NCBI RefSeq assembly: GCF_040939455.1
Contig: NC_134109.1
Location: 72,817,001 to 72,881,000 of the forward strand
Direction of reading: 5' to 3'
Origin: Microcebus murinus
Lineage: Eukaryota > Chordata > Mammalia > Primates > Cheirogaleidae
DNA: 64,000 nucleotides
In this document: positions 1 to 11,218 of the stretch, piece by piece
How the letters are laid out: the number at the start of each line of letters is the position of its first letter
Position numbering within the stretch: the first letter of the stretch is position 1
The notes under the pieces: generated by a model
What the model was told of the DNA's origin: nothing
Seen by the model: only the letters and a program-made list of their open reading frames with translations
Database searches by the model: none
Made by a program: the position numbers and the translations under genes

Positions 1-569
1 AGCAGTTCAGTCTTTATAAGTGCTTGAATACCTTTCTCAACATATAGAAAGAAAATTATAAAATTTCAATTTAATTTGTGTAGTCCCTCTTTGGGTCTAG
101 TGAAATCAGTAAATTAACCAAATTAACTATTACAGCTGATGCCAGCACTTTGTGCTAAGACATTGATTCTAGAATCTTTGGTTAGTGAATCAATATAATA
201 TTTTGGCTTGATATAACTTTTTACTGTTTTCACTCTAATCCCACATCCTTATAATTCATTTCCACTCATGTTCTCCAGGTTTCTGTTGATATTAATTAGA
301 AGAAAGAAAGAGCAAACTTCAGAAAGAAAGAACGAAACAAACAAACTCCTTTTGGGTCATACACGCCATACTTCACCCTATGTGGTATCGTTGTACTTCA
401 GGCTGGTATAGGTCTAGAAGCAATGAGGTGCAATGGAAGTACCAGTAGGTCCTGAGGATAATCAGCAAGTACCTTTGTAAGGAAACTACCTCAAGGCAGA
501 CCATTATATATTTTTCAGGCAGAAGAGACTAATCCTCAGACAGTGGTAGGAGGGCTGTTTCTACTTGCA
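1..569. other. Unassigned intergenic DNA
   Basis: I recognise no gene or named repeat here. A purine-rich GAAA/GAAC run lies at about 299-345. The sequence is otherwise ordinary AT-rich DNA with no long open frame. Confidence 0.5.
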
Positions 570-630
570 AAAAGGCTTAGGGCCTGACATACTGTAGTGC
601 TCAATAAATATTTGTTGAATGAATGAATAA
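570..630 (+). repeat. L2 LINE, 3' terminal piece
   Basis: The text around 571-628 reads as the end of L2: a degenerate gcctgacatactgtagtgc followed by TCAATAAATATTTGTTGAAT and GAATGAATAA. These match the conserved L2 3' end, which finishes in GAATGAATGA repeats. Only the last ~60 bases are recognisable. The next ~230 bases hold nothing I can name. Confidence 0.6.
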
Positions 631-865
631 CACTTGTCCAGTAGTCTCTGTCTACCCATGATTATATGTGTGAGGCATACTATGTATTATAGATTTGATT
701 TTGCAAAAAAAGGTCACTGATTCTTTACATTTTTTCTATACTGTTTTCTTGAATGGATTATTCCCTCCTGTACAATGCGCGCATTATGCACTGCATTTTA
801 TTTCTCCTATTTTTCTCCTATTAATATTATAGAGAATTGTCCAAAATATTTGCCAATTTTATATA

Positions 866-1345
866 TCTATTTATTTATTTTTAATTTCAGAATATTATAG
901 GGGTACCATCCGGACTCGAATGTTTATGGCAGCACAATTCACGATTGCAAAGATGTGGAAACAACCCAAGTGCCCATCAATACCTGAGTGGACTAATAAA
1001 ACGTGGTATATGTACAGGATGCAGTGCTACTCTGCCATAAAAAAGCAATGAACTACCTATCGTATTATCCTGGATGGAGCTAGACGGAGCCCACTCTTCT
1101 AAGTGAAGTATCACAAGAATAGAAAAACAAGCACCACATGTACTCACCATTAAATTGGTACTAATTGATAGGGGGTATGGGCAAATTCCCACCTAATTGG
1201 TGCCGTAGCACTGTCTGGGGATGGGCATGCTTATTAGAAAGGTGCAAAGGCAATTTATGTAACCAAAGTGTACCCCAGTAATACTCTGAAATTAAATAAA
1301 AACATCAATTTGACCTTTAAACTAAGAAAAAAAAAAGGAAGAAAG
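866..1345 (+). mobile_element. L1 3' end (ORF2 tail and 3' UTR) with a short inverted L1 end at its left
   Basis: From about 910 the sequence follows the sense L1 tail found in the full-length copy near 40030-40500: the end of ORF2 (CGAATGTTTATGGCAGCACA), the GTGCCCATCAATAC stretch, the 3' UTR and an A-rich GAAA tail to about 1345. At 866-907 the opposite strand of the extreme L1 3' end is present (tttcagaatattataggggtac). Two L1 3' ends therefore meet head to head near 907. No intact frame survives. Confidence 0.8.
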
Positions 1346-2179
1346 AAAGAAAAGTTCTTGCCTGTGGGTTAGGCAGAATTCTTAGATAAGACACCAAAAG
1401 CATAATCCATTTTTAAAATGATCAAATGAACTACATCAAAACTAGAAACTTTTGTGATTCAAAATAAACCTCTGGAAAAAAATTATCAGAGCACAAAATC
1501 ACTTATTATCACATTAAACTGCTCAATTTTCCTGAACTCTTATCTGCATATCATGATAATTTACCATTGGGAAAAACAGTGTACACCAAAGACCTGGTTT
1601 CCTTTATAAGCAATTATGGACTACATCCAGTCCTGCTACCCAGTCCTGCTAATTGACTTCCTTCCTAATGGTCTAAACTATTTATAATTTTTTGCCTTAA
1701 GAAAGGTTGTGATTCAAAACGGGTGGTAACCTTTATGTGTGTCTCAATTTCTTGAAGCTGCTGAGTGAAACCTAAGCCTGAGCAGGTATGTAAGAAATCT
1801 GCTTTTTAACTCCTTAGCAACTGTAATAGTTACATTGCTCCCTCTCCTTTTTATTCTTTTTGTTGCCAAATCTCCTATTCAAATGAGTTTCCCTCATATT
1901 ATTATATATCCTTCTGATTACATTTTCATAATTTTAACTGTATCATGAGATGAATTTCTCTTCAGAGAGCCATTATCTTTATTAAATTGATATGTAACGA
2001 GTCTTCATTTTCCCATCTATTTTCTCTCTAAAACTAGAATCATGGAAATAAAAAGTTATTTCTGAGTCATGGCTATATCCACTGAGCACAGTCTGGACGA
2101 CCAAGCTATTTCTGTGTTTGGACAGAATTGAATGACTATGTCTTAAAAATCACAATTATTTTTTAAGAAAAGACTTGTT
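1346..2179. other. Unassigned intergenic DNA
   Basis: No gene, RNA or named repeat is recognisable in this AT-rich stretch. Confidence 0.5.
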
Positions 2180-2432
2180 GAGTACTGATTATGTGCCAGG
2201 CCACGCTCTCATGTTTTCCATATATTAACTCATTTGATTCTCACAACACCACTATGAGATAAGTACTGTTATTGTCCCTATTTTACAGATGAACAAATTG
2301 AGGGACAGAGAAGTGAAGCAACTCACCCAAGGACAATATAGCTCATATATCAAGGCGATGGAGAGTCGAACCCAGGTAGTCTGGCCCCAGAATCTGTGCT
2401 CTGAGCCACTCGGCTATACTGCTGTTTATCAA
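2180..2432 (+). repeat. MIR SINE
   Basis: A well preserved core-SINE. Marks in order are tgattatgtgccaggc, tatattaactcatttgattctcacaac, the CCCTATTTTACAGATGA core, ggacagagaagtgaagcaactcacccaagg, gtcgaacccaggtagtctggc, and gtgctctgagccactcggctatactgc. An open frame at 2289-2513 is an accident of this repeat. Confidence 0.88.
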
Positions 2433-3164
2433 ATTATTCGTGTCATTTTCCTATCTCCTCTAATTTTAAAATTTATTTTAAAATTTTTTAAAAAATGTAA
2501 ATATTTCTTGTAAAAATATAGAAAACAAGACTGAATACTTAGAAAAAATATAAAATCATCTTTTTTAACTTAATGAAGTATTGTATACATATTTTCATGT
2601 TAAAGTTTTTTTACTTATTTATTCATGTTTTATAAAAAAATCTTGTGTCATAAGTTCAAATATATTTAAAAATTCTCTTGCTTATTCATATAGCAAATTA
2701 CTTTTCTTAGGGGCTCTGATGATAAAAATTATACTATCATTTTGAGTTGCTGAATCTTTCCAAATATCTGGTGACATCTTCCTGTCCTGCAATAGTTACA
2801 TAAAATGCTTTATGTTAGTACACAACTGTAATTTGAGAAAATTGTTAGATACTCTGTAGTGCCTCTACACATGTTGTTCAAAGCAGAAAAAAAAAAATCT
2901 TCCTCTACTTTTATTTCATTGTATTTAGGATCTAGTTGGGAATGTGAAATGCTGAGGTCACTCTGAGAGGACAGTCACAAAACAGGGAAGTCCCTGACTT
3001 CCAGATCGGCTTCTGTTCCCTTACCAGTGTGCAAGTATCAGTTAGTTGAATTCCCAAAGTCACTTGGTAGTGATTTACTCTCCACCAAATCCCCCACAAG
3101 AGGTTCTTGGACATTTATTTTGTTCAATATGTCTTTTTGCACTTCCTACTGTGAATGTTAGTGA
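2433..3164. other. Unassigned AT-rich DNA
   Basis: Low-complexity A/T runs occupy about 2460-2700. The rest has no recognisable repeat or gene. Confidence 0.5.
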
Positions 3165-3270
3165 AGACTATATATTAGTGCCTACATTGTGCTAGAAATT
3201 GTGCTAAGTATTGGGGTATACAAATTTACTAAAAGCACCTTTCTCAAAGAGATCATAGTACCAAACGAAG
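3165..3270 (-). repeat. Possible L2 fragment, antisense
   Basis: The phrase agtgcctacattgtgctaga with gtgctaagtattggggtatac and a degenerate aaagagatcatagtacc follows the reverse complement of the L2 3' end (tgtgccaggcactgtgctaag, ctggggatac, gagcttac). It is short and diverged, so the call is weak. Confidence 0.4.
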
Positions 3271-4133
3271 AAGTAACATACAAGAAATTATAACATACTT
3301 TATTATAAAAATGTAAAGCATATAAAAATAGTTCATAGAGAGAAATTATTTACTCTGCTTGGGAGGTGATATTTGATCCATGTCTTTAAGGATAAAACAA
3401 ACAGAAGTCACATTTGTATAAGAAAGTTTTGCCTATGTATCTAAAGTACTCATAGAATCAAGAGAAGTTACACTTCTTCCATATAATGGATAAATAAACA
3501 CTATCAGTATCATTTAGTAGCCAGCTCATATTTAAATAGCTCTAAAGTGGCAGAGTGGGACGGCAACCAAAGTCTATTGGGCCTTAAAGCCAATGATGAT
3601 TCCACTTTGTAATGACCAAGAATAAGACAGGCAAGAGCATATGCAAAGGTAGAAATAAACAAAAAATATAGTAAATAATGTTCAGTTCATGAGAGATTTT
3701 ATGTGATATCCTTTGAATTTCAAATATTCTTTCTGATAAAACCTAAAGTTCAAATAAAACAGCAAGGTCATCTCTCAAAGCTCAACCTAAAGGTTACTGC
3801 ACTTTTAGGCATTACATTAATACTGAATGCAAAAATAAAAAGGTCAAGAAAAGAATCTTCTCCAAAAGAAGCTTTTTATTTTAATCTGAGAAAGAAAACT
3901 TTTCACACTGTTCTATAGTCATTAACCATTTCTAGTTTCCATGCCCTTTTTAAGCAAATCCATGTCCAAGTGAAGTTAGAATAGCATCTTATATCCTGGG
4001 ACTAGAACAGGGGCTATTCTGCCTCCAAACTGGGAGATCTCTACCAAATACTCAAAGAGATAGGTGTTCTATTAGTAAGAAGTAGGGATGAAAAAGGCCT
4101 TGGGATCAGCCACGTGTATAACAGCTAATTTTT
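3271..4133. other. Unassigned intergenic DNA
   Basis: No recognisable gene or repeat. Confidence 0.5.
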
Positions 4134-4501
4134 AAAAACCAAGCACCTGGCCGGGTGCAGTGGCTCACACCTGTAATCTTAGCACTCTGGGAGGCCAAGG
4201 TGGGCAAATAGCTCAAGGTCAGGAGTTCAAAACCAACCTGAGCAAGAGCAAGATCCTGTCTCTACTAAAAATAGAAAGAAATTAATTGGCCAACTAAAAA
4301 AGTATATATTAAAAAAATTAGCCATGCATGGTGGCACGTGCCTGTAGTCCCAGATACTTGGGAGGCTGCGGCAGGAAGATCACCTGAGCCAAGGAGTTTG
4401 AGGTTGCTGTGAGCTAGGCTGACACAATGGCACTCTAGCCTGAGCAACAGAGTGAGACTCTGTCTCAAAATAAATAAATAAGTACATAAAAACCAAGCAC
4501 C
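4134..4501 (+). mobile_element. Alu SINE, strepsirrhine-type dimer, with target-site duplication
   Basis: Starts GGCCGGGTGCAGTGGCTCAC at 4149, has A and B box remnants in the left arm, a long central linker (aaagaaattaattggccaac), a right arm ending in gaggttgctgtgagctaggctg, and an A-rich tail. The 14-bp direct repeat AAAAACCAAGCACC flanks it at 4134-4147 and 4488-4501, which proves a single retroposition event. The linker and right arm are of the lemur/loris type rather than the human AluS/Y type. Confidence 0.93.
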
Positions 4502-4879
4502 AAATTTATAGAATAAGTAATTAAGATAATGACTGAAAAGTCATTATTGTATGTGATATTTTTATTTGTGGACAATTGTGTGTGCTATCCCTGATAAATT
4601 TTCTAAAATGATTTTCTGGAGTGGAAGCTATATAATTTTGGGTTATCCAATAAATGGAATGTATAAGGTAAACTTACATGTTAGTTTGAGAGAAAAAGGG
4701 AAAAATCAGAAGAGGAAATCCACTCTTGATAAATTTGATTTTTGATAACAGAGACTCTATGTGCAACAGCTCAAGGGAAGTGAAAAGTTGAAGATGAGGG
4801 AGAAAAGTTAATTGATACATTAAGATCTTTGGGGAAATCTAGGGTATTCTTGGAGGTGCTGGCCTTGAGGAGCACAGTG
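4502..4879. other. Unassigned intergenic DNA
   Basis: No recognisable gene or repeat. Confidence 0.5.
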
Positions 4880-5125
4880 CCATGGTTAGAAGCATGTGCG
4901 CTTGCATTTTGAAGTTTTAGAGCTCTGGACAAGTCCTGGCTTTGCCATTTCATTTTTCTGAGGCTAGGTTTTTATGTTTCCTCATTTTCTGAGAGAAAAT
5001 AAAACTAAACCTATCTATGGAGTCACTAGGAGATTTAGAAGAGGTAATCTTAATTATCTTAATTCAATGCCCTGAATGTAGGAGGCACTCAATAAATGCT
5101 ATCTATGATTATTATCATTGATTAA
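4880..5125 (-). repeat. MIR SINE, antisense
   Basis: Reads as the reverse complement of MIR: tctggacaagtcctggcttt, tttatgtttcctcattttct, aaaataaaactaaacctatct, then ggaggcactcaataaatgctatctatgattattat. The body is diverged and the tail is clearer. Confidence 0.65.
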
Positions 5126-5759
5126 CTATCAATGGATATCTTGGATTAATTATATTTGTTATATTTACTATTCTTTATCATTGGATAATCAATAATTTAT
5201 TTTTAATTGCCCACTAATTAACCCATTTATTATTAACAAAAATGGTCATGGACAAGAAATGATATTATGTCATGAACCAAGTATTATTATTTTCAAGTCC
5301 GTGTCCAATTTAAATTTTAAAAGCTCAAGGTAAGGAGAGATGGGATATATTTCAGTATTTTTTACCTGGTAATCTTTATAAATCTAGTGAAAGAATATTA
5401 ATGGGCTAAGACAGGTGCTGATAAAAGAATATACAATTAATATGAAAGTACTAATAGCAGTATGACAGAAAAGACAGCATTTATTTTGGTGCAAGAACAC
5501 CTAGGGAAGTAGTAAGGGAAAAGATCCAGAAATCATTTAAAGAAAGAAAATGGAGTTTATGGGAGGAAAATTGAAGTACCCCTTTTGGGTCTATGTGCAA
5601 AAGTTATAGTCACATTTTTTTCCCAAGAATCCCTTCATATGATAAATTTGCCATTAGTCTTATTTCTTCCATATTCTTTTTTTTTATCCCTAATTATATC
5701 TAACTTAATTAGCAGGGAAAATAGGTAATCTATATTTGTTCCAATGATACTTATTCCTT
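5126..5759. other. Upstream region of the first receptor
   Basis: AT-rich DNA with no recognised repeat. By analogy with other OR genes it should hold the end of a 5' UTR intron. I cannot locate the promoter or the upstream non-coding exon from sequence alone. Confidence 0.4.
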
Positions 5760-5776
5760 TTAATTTTTATCCTCAG
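5760..5776 (+). promoter_or_regulatory. 3' splice site before the first OR coding exon
   Basis: A T-rich tract runs into CCTCAG with the AG at 5775-5776. The predicted exon starts at 5777, 33 nt before the ATG at 5810. The same 33-nt distance occurs before both other receptors in this window, which supports use of this site. The frame upstream of the ATG has a TGA at 5783-5785, so translation must begin at 5810 here. Confidence 0.65.
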
Positions 5777-5809
5777 GTCACTTGAATATCAACTCTTCTG
5801 TCCCACTCA

Positions 5810-6745
5810 ATGGGTGGACTAAATGACTCTGTGGTCACTGAACTTGTGTTACTGGCCCTTTCTTGTTCTAGAGAGAAAAAACTTTTTCTCATCTTGGTAT
5901 GTTCTTTGCTCTATATAGGGGTTATCCTGGGAAACCTTGTCATCGTTGTTTTGGTAATTGCTGATTCTCACTTACAGTCCCCTATGTACTTCCTCCTGGC
6001 CAACCTGTCCCTCATTGACGTGGGTCTTTCCTCTACAACAATCCCCAAGATAATCACAGATCTTTTAAATGAATACAATATAATTTCTTTCCAAAGTTGT
6101 ATGACTCAGATATGCTTCATCCATACCATGGGAGGAGTGGAGATGGTGCTGCTCATAGCCATGGCATTTGATAGGTGTGTAGCAATCTGTAAGCCTCTCC
6201 ACTACTTGAAAATCATGAACCCTAAAATGTGTGTTTCATTTGTAATCACTGGCTGGGTAACTGGAGTGATCCATGCTATGTCTCAATTTGCTTTTGTTAT
6301 CAACCTGCCTTTTTGTGGCCCTAATAAAGTAGACAGCTTTTATTGTGACTTTCCCAAGATCATAAGACTTGCATGCACAGATGGAGCCAAATTTCAGTTC
6401 ATTGTTGTTGCCAACAGTGGGTTTATGAGCCTGGGCACCTTCATCCTGCTAATCCTTTCCTATGCTTTCATTTTGATCACCGTCTGGAAACGTTCTTCAG
6501 GAGATTTATCTAAGGCATTTGTCACTTTGTCAGCTCACATCACTGTGGTTTTTTTGTTTTTTACTCCATGCATAGTTCTCTATGTCTGGCCTTCTCCCCC
6601 ACCATCAGTTGATAAAAATCTGTTCATTGTTGACTTTGCCATCACCCCTGTCCTAAATCCTGTCATTTATACATTAAGGAACAAAGACATAAGGGTAGCA
6701 ATAAAAAGATTGCACAAAAAGAGACCTTACTCCAGATTTTGTTGA
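5810..6745 (+). CDS. Intact olfactory receptor, family OR4 (OR4G-like), 311 aa
   Basis: A class II odorant receptor: a seven-helix G-protein-coupled receptor of the olfactory neuron cilium, expected to signal through Golf. The full-length frame has an N-glycosylation site NDS at residues 5-7, GN at 41-42 in helix 1, [13 protein letters not shown] at 58-70 in helix 2, the helix-3 Cys97, MAFDRCVAIC around 118-127, the CGPN...FYCDFP...LAC cysteines of loop 2, KAFVTLSAHITVV in helix 6 and [11 protein letters not shown] in helix 7. The usual DRY is DRC (Tyr to Cys at 123). It is closest in wording to the receptor at 23937. The OR4F family also shares many motifs. Placement in OR4G rests on gene order and is an inference; membership of OR4 is secure. 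The ATG is the first after the predicted splice site. Confidence 0.93.
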   Translation: MGGLNDSVVTELVLLALSCSREKKLFLILVCSLLYIGVILGNLVIVVLVIADSHLQSPMYFLLANLSLIDVGLSSTTIPKIITDLLNEYNIISFQSCMTQICFIHTMGGVEMVLLIAMAFDRCVAICKPLHYLKIMNPKMCVSFVITGWVTGVIHAMSQFAFVINLPFCGPNKVDSFYCDFPKIIRLACTDGAKFQFIVVANSGFMSLGTFILLILSYAFILITVWKRSSGDLSKAFVTLSAHITVVFLFFTPCIVLYVWPSPPPSVDKNLFIVDFAITPVLNPVIYTLRNKDIRVAIKRLHKKRPYSRFC

Positions 6746-8340
6746 CCACATCTCTTTGTGACACTTTAAAACTAAACATCCAACTACAGGTTGGCTTATC
6801 TCCACTTAGGCACCTCAAATTTAGCATATCCAGAACAAACTCATCATCTGCCATTCTAAATCTGCCACCACTTTATCTGAAGAATGTGAAGTTGTTGCCA
6901 TTACCGTCATGAAAAATGTGAATCCATCAAGCAAAGAATGGATATTCTTACAGAGATCAGCATGTTCTACCAAAGGACATTTTAATAATCTTGAAACTTT
7001 GGTTATTTTACAAATAAAAGGATATAAGAACATTGTTTCTGCTATTTGTAAGGTCTAAAAATAGCCTGTAAATTTTTGTACTGAATGTAAAGAATCTTCA
7101 TATCAGATTGCCATATATGAACATGTGGTGGCTTTATTTATTAGTTAATGAAGTCCCAGAGACAAAATCTCAGTGCAAGTAGTTCATTTTGAAGGGAATT
7201 CTAAAAGACACTGGTTTGGAAATGTGGAAATGAGCCAGGAAAAAGAAGAATGCCAATAGAGAGTTCATTAATGTGTATCTCACTGCTGTGGGCAACTGGG
7301 CACAATCCTGCTGTGGCCTTCTAAGAGACTGCATAAGTTCTATGACTTGTAATTGTCCCACTCGAGAGGCAAGGAAGTTGTGTATTTCCATATTGGGCTA
7401 GAGCTGCTCTGGGGCATTAGCTCTATAGCAATTCCAGGCTTTTCCACATGAAGCGATAAGCACTTTTGATCACTAAAGAAATGTCCTGAGGCAGAGAGTC
7501 TCAGGAATTTACAGTATAAAACAATCCAAATTTGTGGGACTATTAAATGCAGAGGGGGTATGTGTGAGGCACCAGCAACATTAGATAAAGTCCATATCTT
7601 TCCATGCTTAGAGGCATTTATTCTCTATGTGATTTCATTATTTCATTGACTTTTCAAACACAGGAGTGCTACTGGAACAAGTGCCAAAACATCCTGCCAT
7701 TACATTTGTTCCTAGAATGACATTCATCACCATCATCCTTTACAATGCATTTTAGATTCTCCTCATGTTTATTCAGCACCTTTGCTGGTCTTGGTCTCTT
7801 GCCAAGACCCATCATTATCATGCTCCTGTCAGGCCATAATTGATGCAGTTGTCTATTTACGGTTACCATCAACCATGATAAACACAAGCAGCAATTCTAT
7901 TAATTTGCAATAATAAAGGTCAATTATTCCTCCCATTATAGTAACTTCCTTCTTTGTCTAGTGACCTAAAAAACACAAGGAAATCAAAATGACTATGGAG
8001 CTACTAAAACTTCAGGTTTATTGGAATGCTTATTGTATGTATCAGAAGAAGCATTCACCTCGCTCCAGCAGAGCTTAAAGTTGCAGATCCAGGAAATTCA
8101 AATTCCCCAAGGAAGTGATGGTGAAATACCTTACAATGTTCATTGGTTCGGAGAATCACATTAAAGCAGAGTACTAACTATGCAGAGTGACATCTCCAAA
8201 TTGGCACTTAGTTGCACCTTTTTTGCAGCCTGAAAAGGCTCTGTTCATGTTCTATTAGACTGGTAGCTTCTGTTTGATACAGTATGGTACAGCACTATTG
8301 GATGGATAGTGCTGTACTATTAGTGCAGCACTATTGGATG
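6746..8340. other. 3' UTR candidate and unassigned DNA
   Basis: A candidate polyadenylation signal AATAAA lies at 7013-7018, 268 nt after the stop codon of the first receptor. Beyond it the DNA is unique-looking. A short imperfect duplication at about 8283-8346 contains gcactattggatggatag twice. Confidence 0.45.
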
Positions 8341-9484
8341 GATAGGGCACACTTAGTCCTGTGCCCATTGTTGTATTTTCTTTGCTGTAAAGTATATTCC
8401 TTTGTCCTAAGATATGTTATGAAGGATGTTAGACATTCTATTCATCTTTGGGTAGTTTAATGGCCAAGGCATTCATCAATGGCATGAGAGTCAAAGCCAT
8501 AGCTGGAATACATATTTATCCCAGTAAGAACAAATTGCTATTCTTCCAGTATGGAAAGTGTCCAATGTAAGAAACTTGCCACTAAGTTGTCAATTGAATG
8601 CCTTGACAGGTGAAGCTATTTTAAGGGTTGAGCATCCAGATATGCTTCTGAAAGGTCAAACATTCAACAGGAGCTGTAGCTAGAACTGCCTTAATTATAA
8701 GAGAACATACTTAATAACCCATGCAAAGAGTTTATACTTGCCATTTATAACTACTTCATTCATGAGCCCATTGTGCAAGCACTGAAGTGGCTGAGCCAAG
8801 TTCTCAACTCTACTATTTAACACTGTTCTTAGAATAGACAGTAAGATAAAAAACACAAATAAGAAGTATCATGTATTTCTTCCTGCTTTTTTCTGGCTAA
8901 TAGAGAAATTATACCACATCTTAAGTTGACTTCTGTATAATGAATCAGTAACCATTTTAAGTGACAATCCACAGTTATGCAGAAATTAGAAAACTGACCC
9001 ACACAGAAAAACTAATTGTGAGAATCAGAATAGAAATATCCTATTCCAAATTCATTTGACAACTCCCAGAAAAGTGATAGGCTGATTGCTGTTTTTGCTT
9101 TTCTTAGACACATAAAATGAAAAAGTTAACCCATTTAGAATGCAATGGTAAAATAAGTGACATACCAGACCCAGAAGCTAATCAATTCTAATTAGGAAGG
9201 TGTTGAGGTAGAATGTCTGTGCTATTGAATGTACGTAAATCAGTGGGTCCTTAAATGATTAACAATAAAGAAACAACAGTTAGAATAGTAAAGAAAGTCC
9301 AAAAAGAGAGCTAAGTTTTGTCCTATAATAAAGCTGTATTCTCAAAACATAGGTGAATAAACTTATATATTATGAACAAATAATTAAGCTTTTGAATAAA
9401 AAACAAAAAATTGTATTTTTTATACATAGAAAAACTGGATACATACATTCTTAAATTAATTAGATGAAAATATTTTAAAATTAC
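8341..9484. other. Unassigned AT-rich DNA
   Basis: No gene or confidently named repeat. The 8340-8860 part has the look of very old repeat-derived sequence, but I cannot assign a family. Confidence 0.4.
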
Positions 9485-9600
9485 ACGATAAAATAACGTA
9501 AAAATATAAATTTTTACGTTAAATTTATTTTACGTAAAAATTTACGTAAAAATAACGTAATAAATTTATGTTAAATAAACGTAAAAATATAAAAAAAATA
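9485..9600. repeat. ACGT-rich inverted-repeat cluster
   Basis: Six ACGT tetramers occur in 87 bp (starting at 9496, 9516, 9532, 9544, 9555 and 9579), embedded in A/T-only DNA. The segment 9495-9520 is a perfect hairpin with 11-bp arms (AACGTAAAAAT / ATTTTTACGTT) and a 4-nt loop. Further TTTACGTAAA palindromes follow. No known element is recognised. Confidence 0.7.
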
Positions 9601-10228
9601 AATTTATATAATTATAACATAAAAATGCAACTTTAATCAAGGAAGCAAAAGGGGAAATCATAAAAGAAAGATTAGGTTTTAATAAATTAAATATAGATTT
9701 TCAAAAACAAAAGTAAAGGCAAAAGAAAAGTAGAAATAAAATGTGTATTTCATATATGATGTTAAATAAATATGCAGAATATTATAACTCATTATATTAA
9801 TAAGCACAACATTTAACAATTTAAATGACATACATACCATATATCTATAACTGGTAATTAAATTTATGCAACCTCAAACAAAATGTCATTGTTGGTTATT
9901 ATCAAATATAAAGATGATTTGGATTAGGATCTGGGGAAATGGGTATTCTCATAATAGCTTTAAAAAGTGTCCATTGATGTGATTTCTCTCTTTTAACAAT
10001 AGTCTCTTTTGGTAAAAATGTATATACCTATGGCTTACCAATTTCACCTTTATAGATCCTCTCTATTTACCCAGCACTCTGTGCTGTGAACAAAATCTCT
10101 TTCAGGGAATTTGTATTCTAGCACATAATACTATTATTATGTAATAATCCTGCTATTATATAATACCGTTATTACTGCATATAAAATGAAATATTGTTAT
10201 TACATAGTAAAATATATGGCTCATTCAC
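9601..10228. other. Unassigned AT-rich DNA
   Basis: No gene or named repeat. Short ATTATTA-type low-complexity patches occur around 10120-10200. Confidence 0.45.
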
Positions 10229-10237
10229 AGTCTAAAG

Positions 10238-10645
10238 TAGACTGAAACAGGATACACACTTTTCACATGTCTCGCTCATGGGCACTTCTCATCTCTGGTT
10301 ATTTTAAAGGCTCTAGGACCTGCTTCTTGGAAACATCCCCTTAACTAGGCCTTGACATAGAAATCTCTGTGAGAAAGATCATAGGCTGTGAGCTCATGAA
10401 ACCACTCCTCTAAAAATGCTGGGGAAATGGTTGGTGTCTTTGAAGACAGTGAAATAATGGTGAAATAACACTTAAAAGTAATGATTTTTTTCAACACTGG
10501 CACTAGCTACTCCTCCAAAAACCCAGATGGCTGTGCCTGAGCACGGATTTGTCTTCCAGCACCATTTTACCAACCCGGCTGAGTCACCAAACTAGTATGA
10601 AGAGGAGGGTGAAGAGTGCGGAGGGTGAAAAGTGCAGATCTATAT
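10238..10645 (+). mobile_element. TIR unit 1, internally deleted copy (408 bp)
   Basis: Begins TAGACTGAAACAGGAT and follows unit 2 closely, except that about 155 bases are missing after CTCATCTCTGG near 10298. In unit 2 the missing part runs from about 10707 to 10860. The right end carries GGGTGAAAAGTGCAGATC in place of the better TIR seen in the other units, and abuts unit 2 directly. Confidence 0.8.
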
Positions 10646-11198
10646 TAGACTGAAACAGGATCCGCACTTTGCACCCGTCTAGCGCATGCGCACATCTCAT
10701 CACTGGGGATAATCAGCCGGAGGGAAGGGCTGACACAGGGGACCCGCACTTTCCACCTCTCACAAAGGCCAGCTCCAAAAAATTATTCCTGAATAGATGG
10801 TGAAAGGGGCCACCTTTGTTGAAGTAATGGTGACCAATGGGGAGATAATTCTTTGCAGAATGTTATTTTAAAGGCTCTGGGACCGACTTCTTCTAAACAG
10901 CCCCTTAGCTAGGCCTTGAGTAGAAACCTCTGGGAAAATCATCTCAGGCTGTGAGCTCATGAAACCCCTGCTCTAAAAATGCTGGGGAAATGCCTGATGT
11001 CTTTGAAGACGGTGAAATATGGTGAAGTAACATTTAAATTAATGATTTTTTCCAACACTGGGGAGAGCTACTCCTCGAAGAACCCACGGGACCCTGCCAG
11101 AGCATGGATTTCTCTGCCAGCACCCTTGCCCCTTCCCGGCTGAGTCACCAAACCAGTTTGAAGAGGAGGGTAAAAAGTGCGGATCCTGCTTCAGTCTA
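10646..11198 (+). mobile_element. TIR unit 2, complete copy (553 bp)
   Basis: The left end (10646-10676) and the reverse complement of the right end (11168-11198) agree at 28 of 31 positions, counted by eye. Both ends begin TAGACTGAA. TA forms the outermost dinucleotide at each side, as expected of a TA-targeting element. The interior holds gcgcatgcgcac near 10682 and stretches shared with units 1 and 3. It is non-coding as far as I can see. Confidence 0.8.
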
Positions 11199-11218
11199 TT
11201 TAGTTTATTTAGTCTAAA

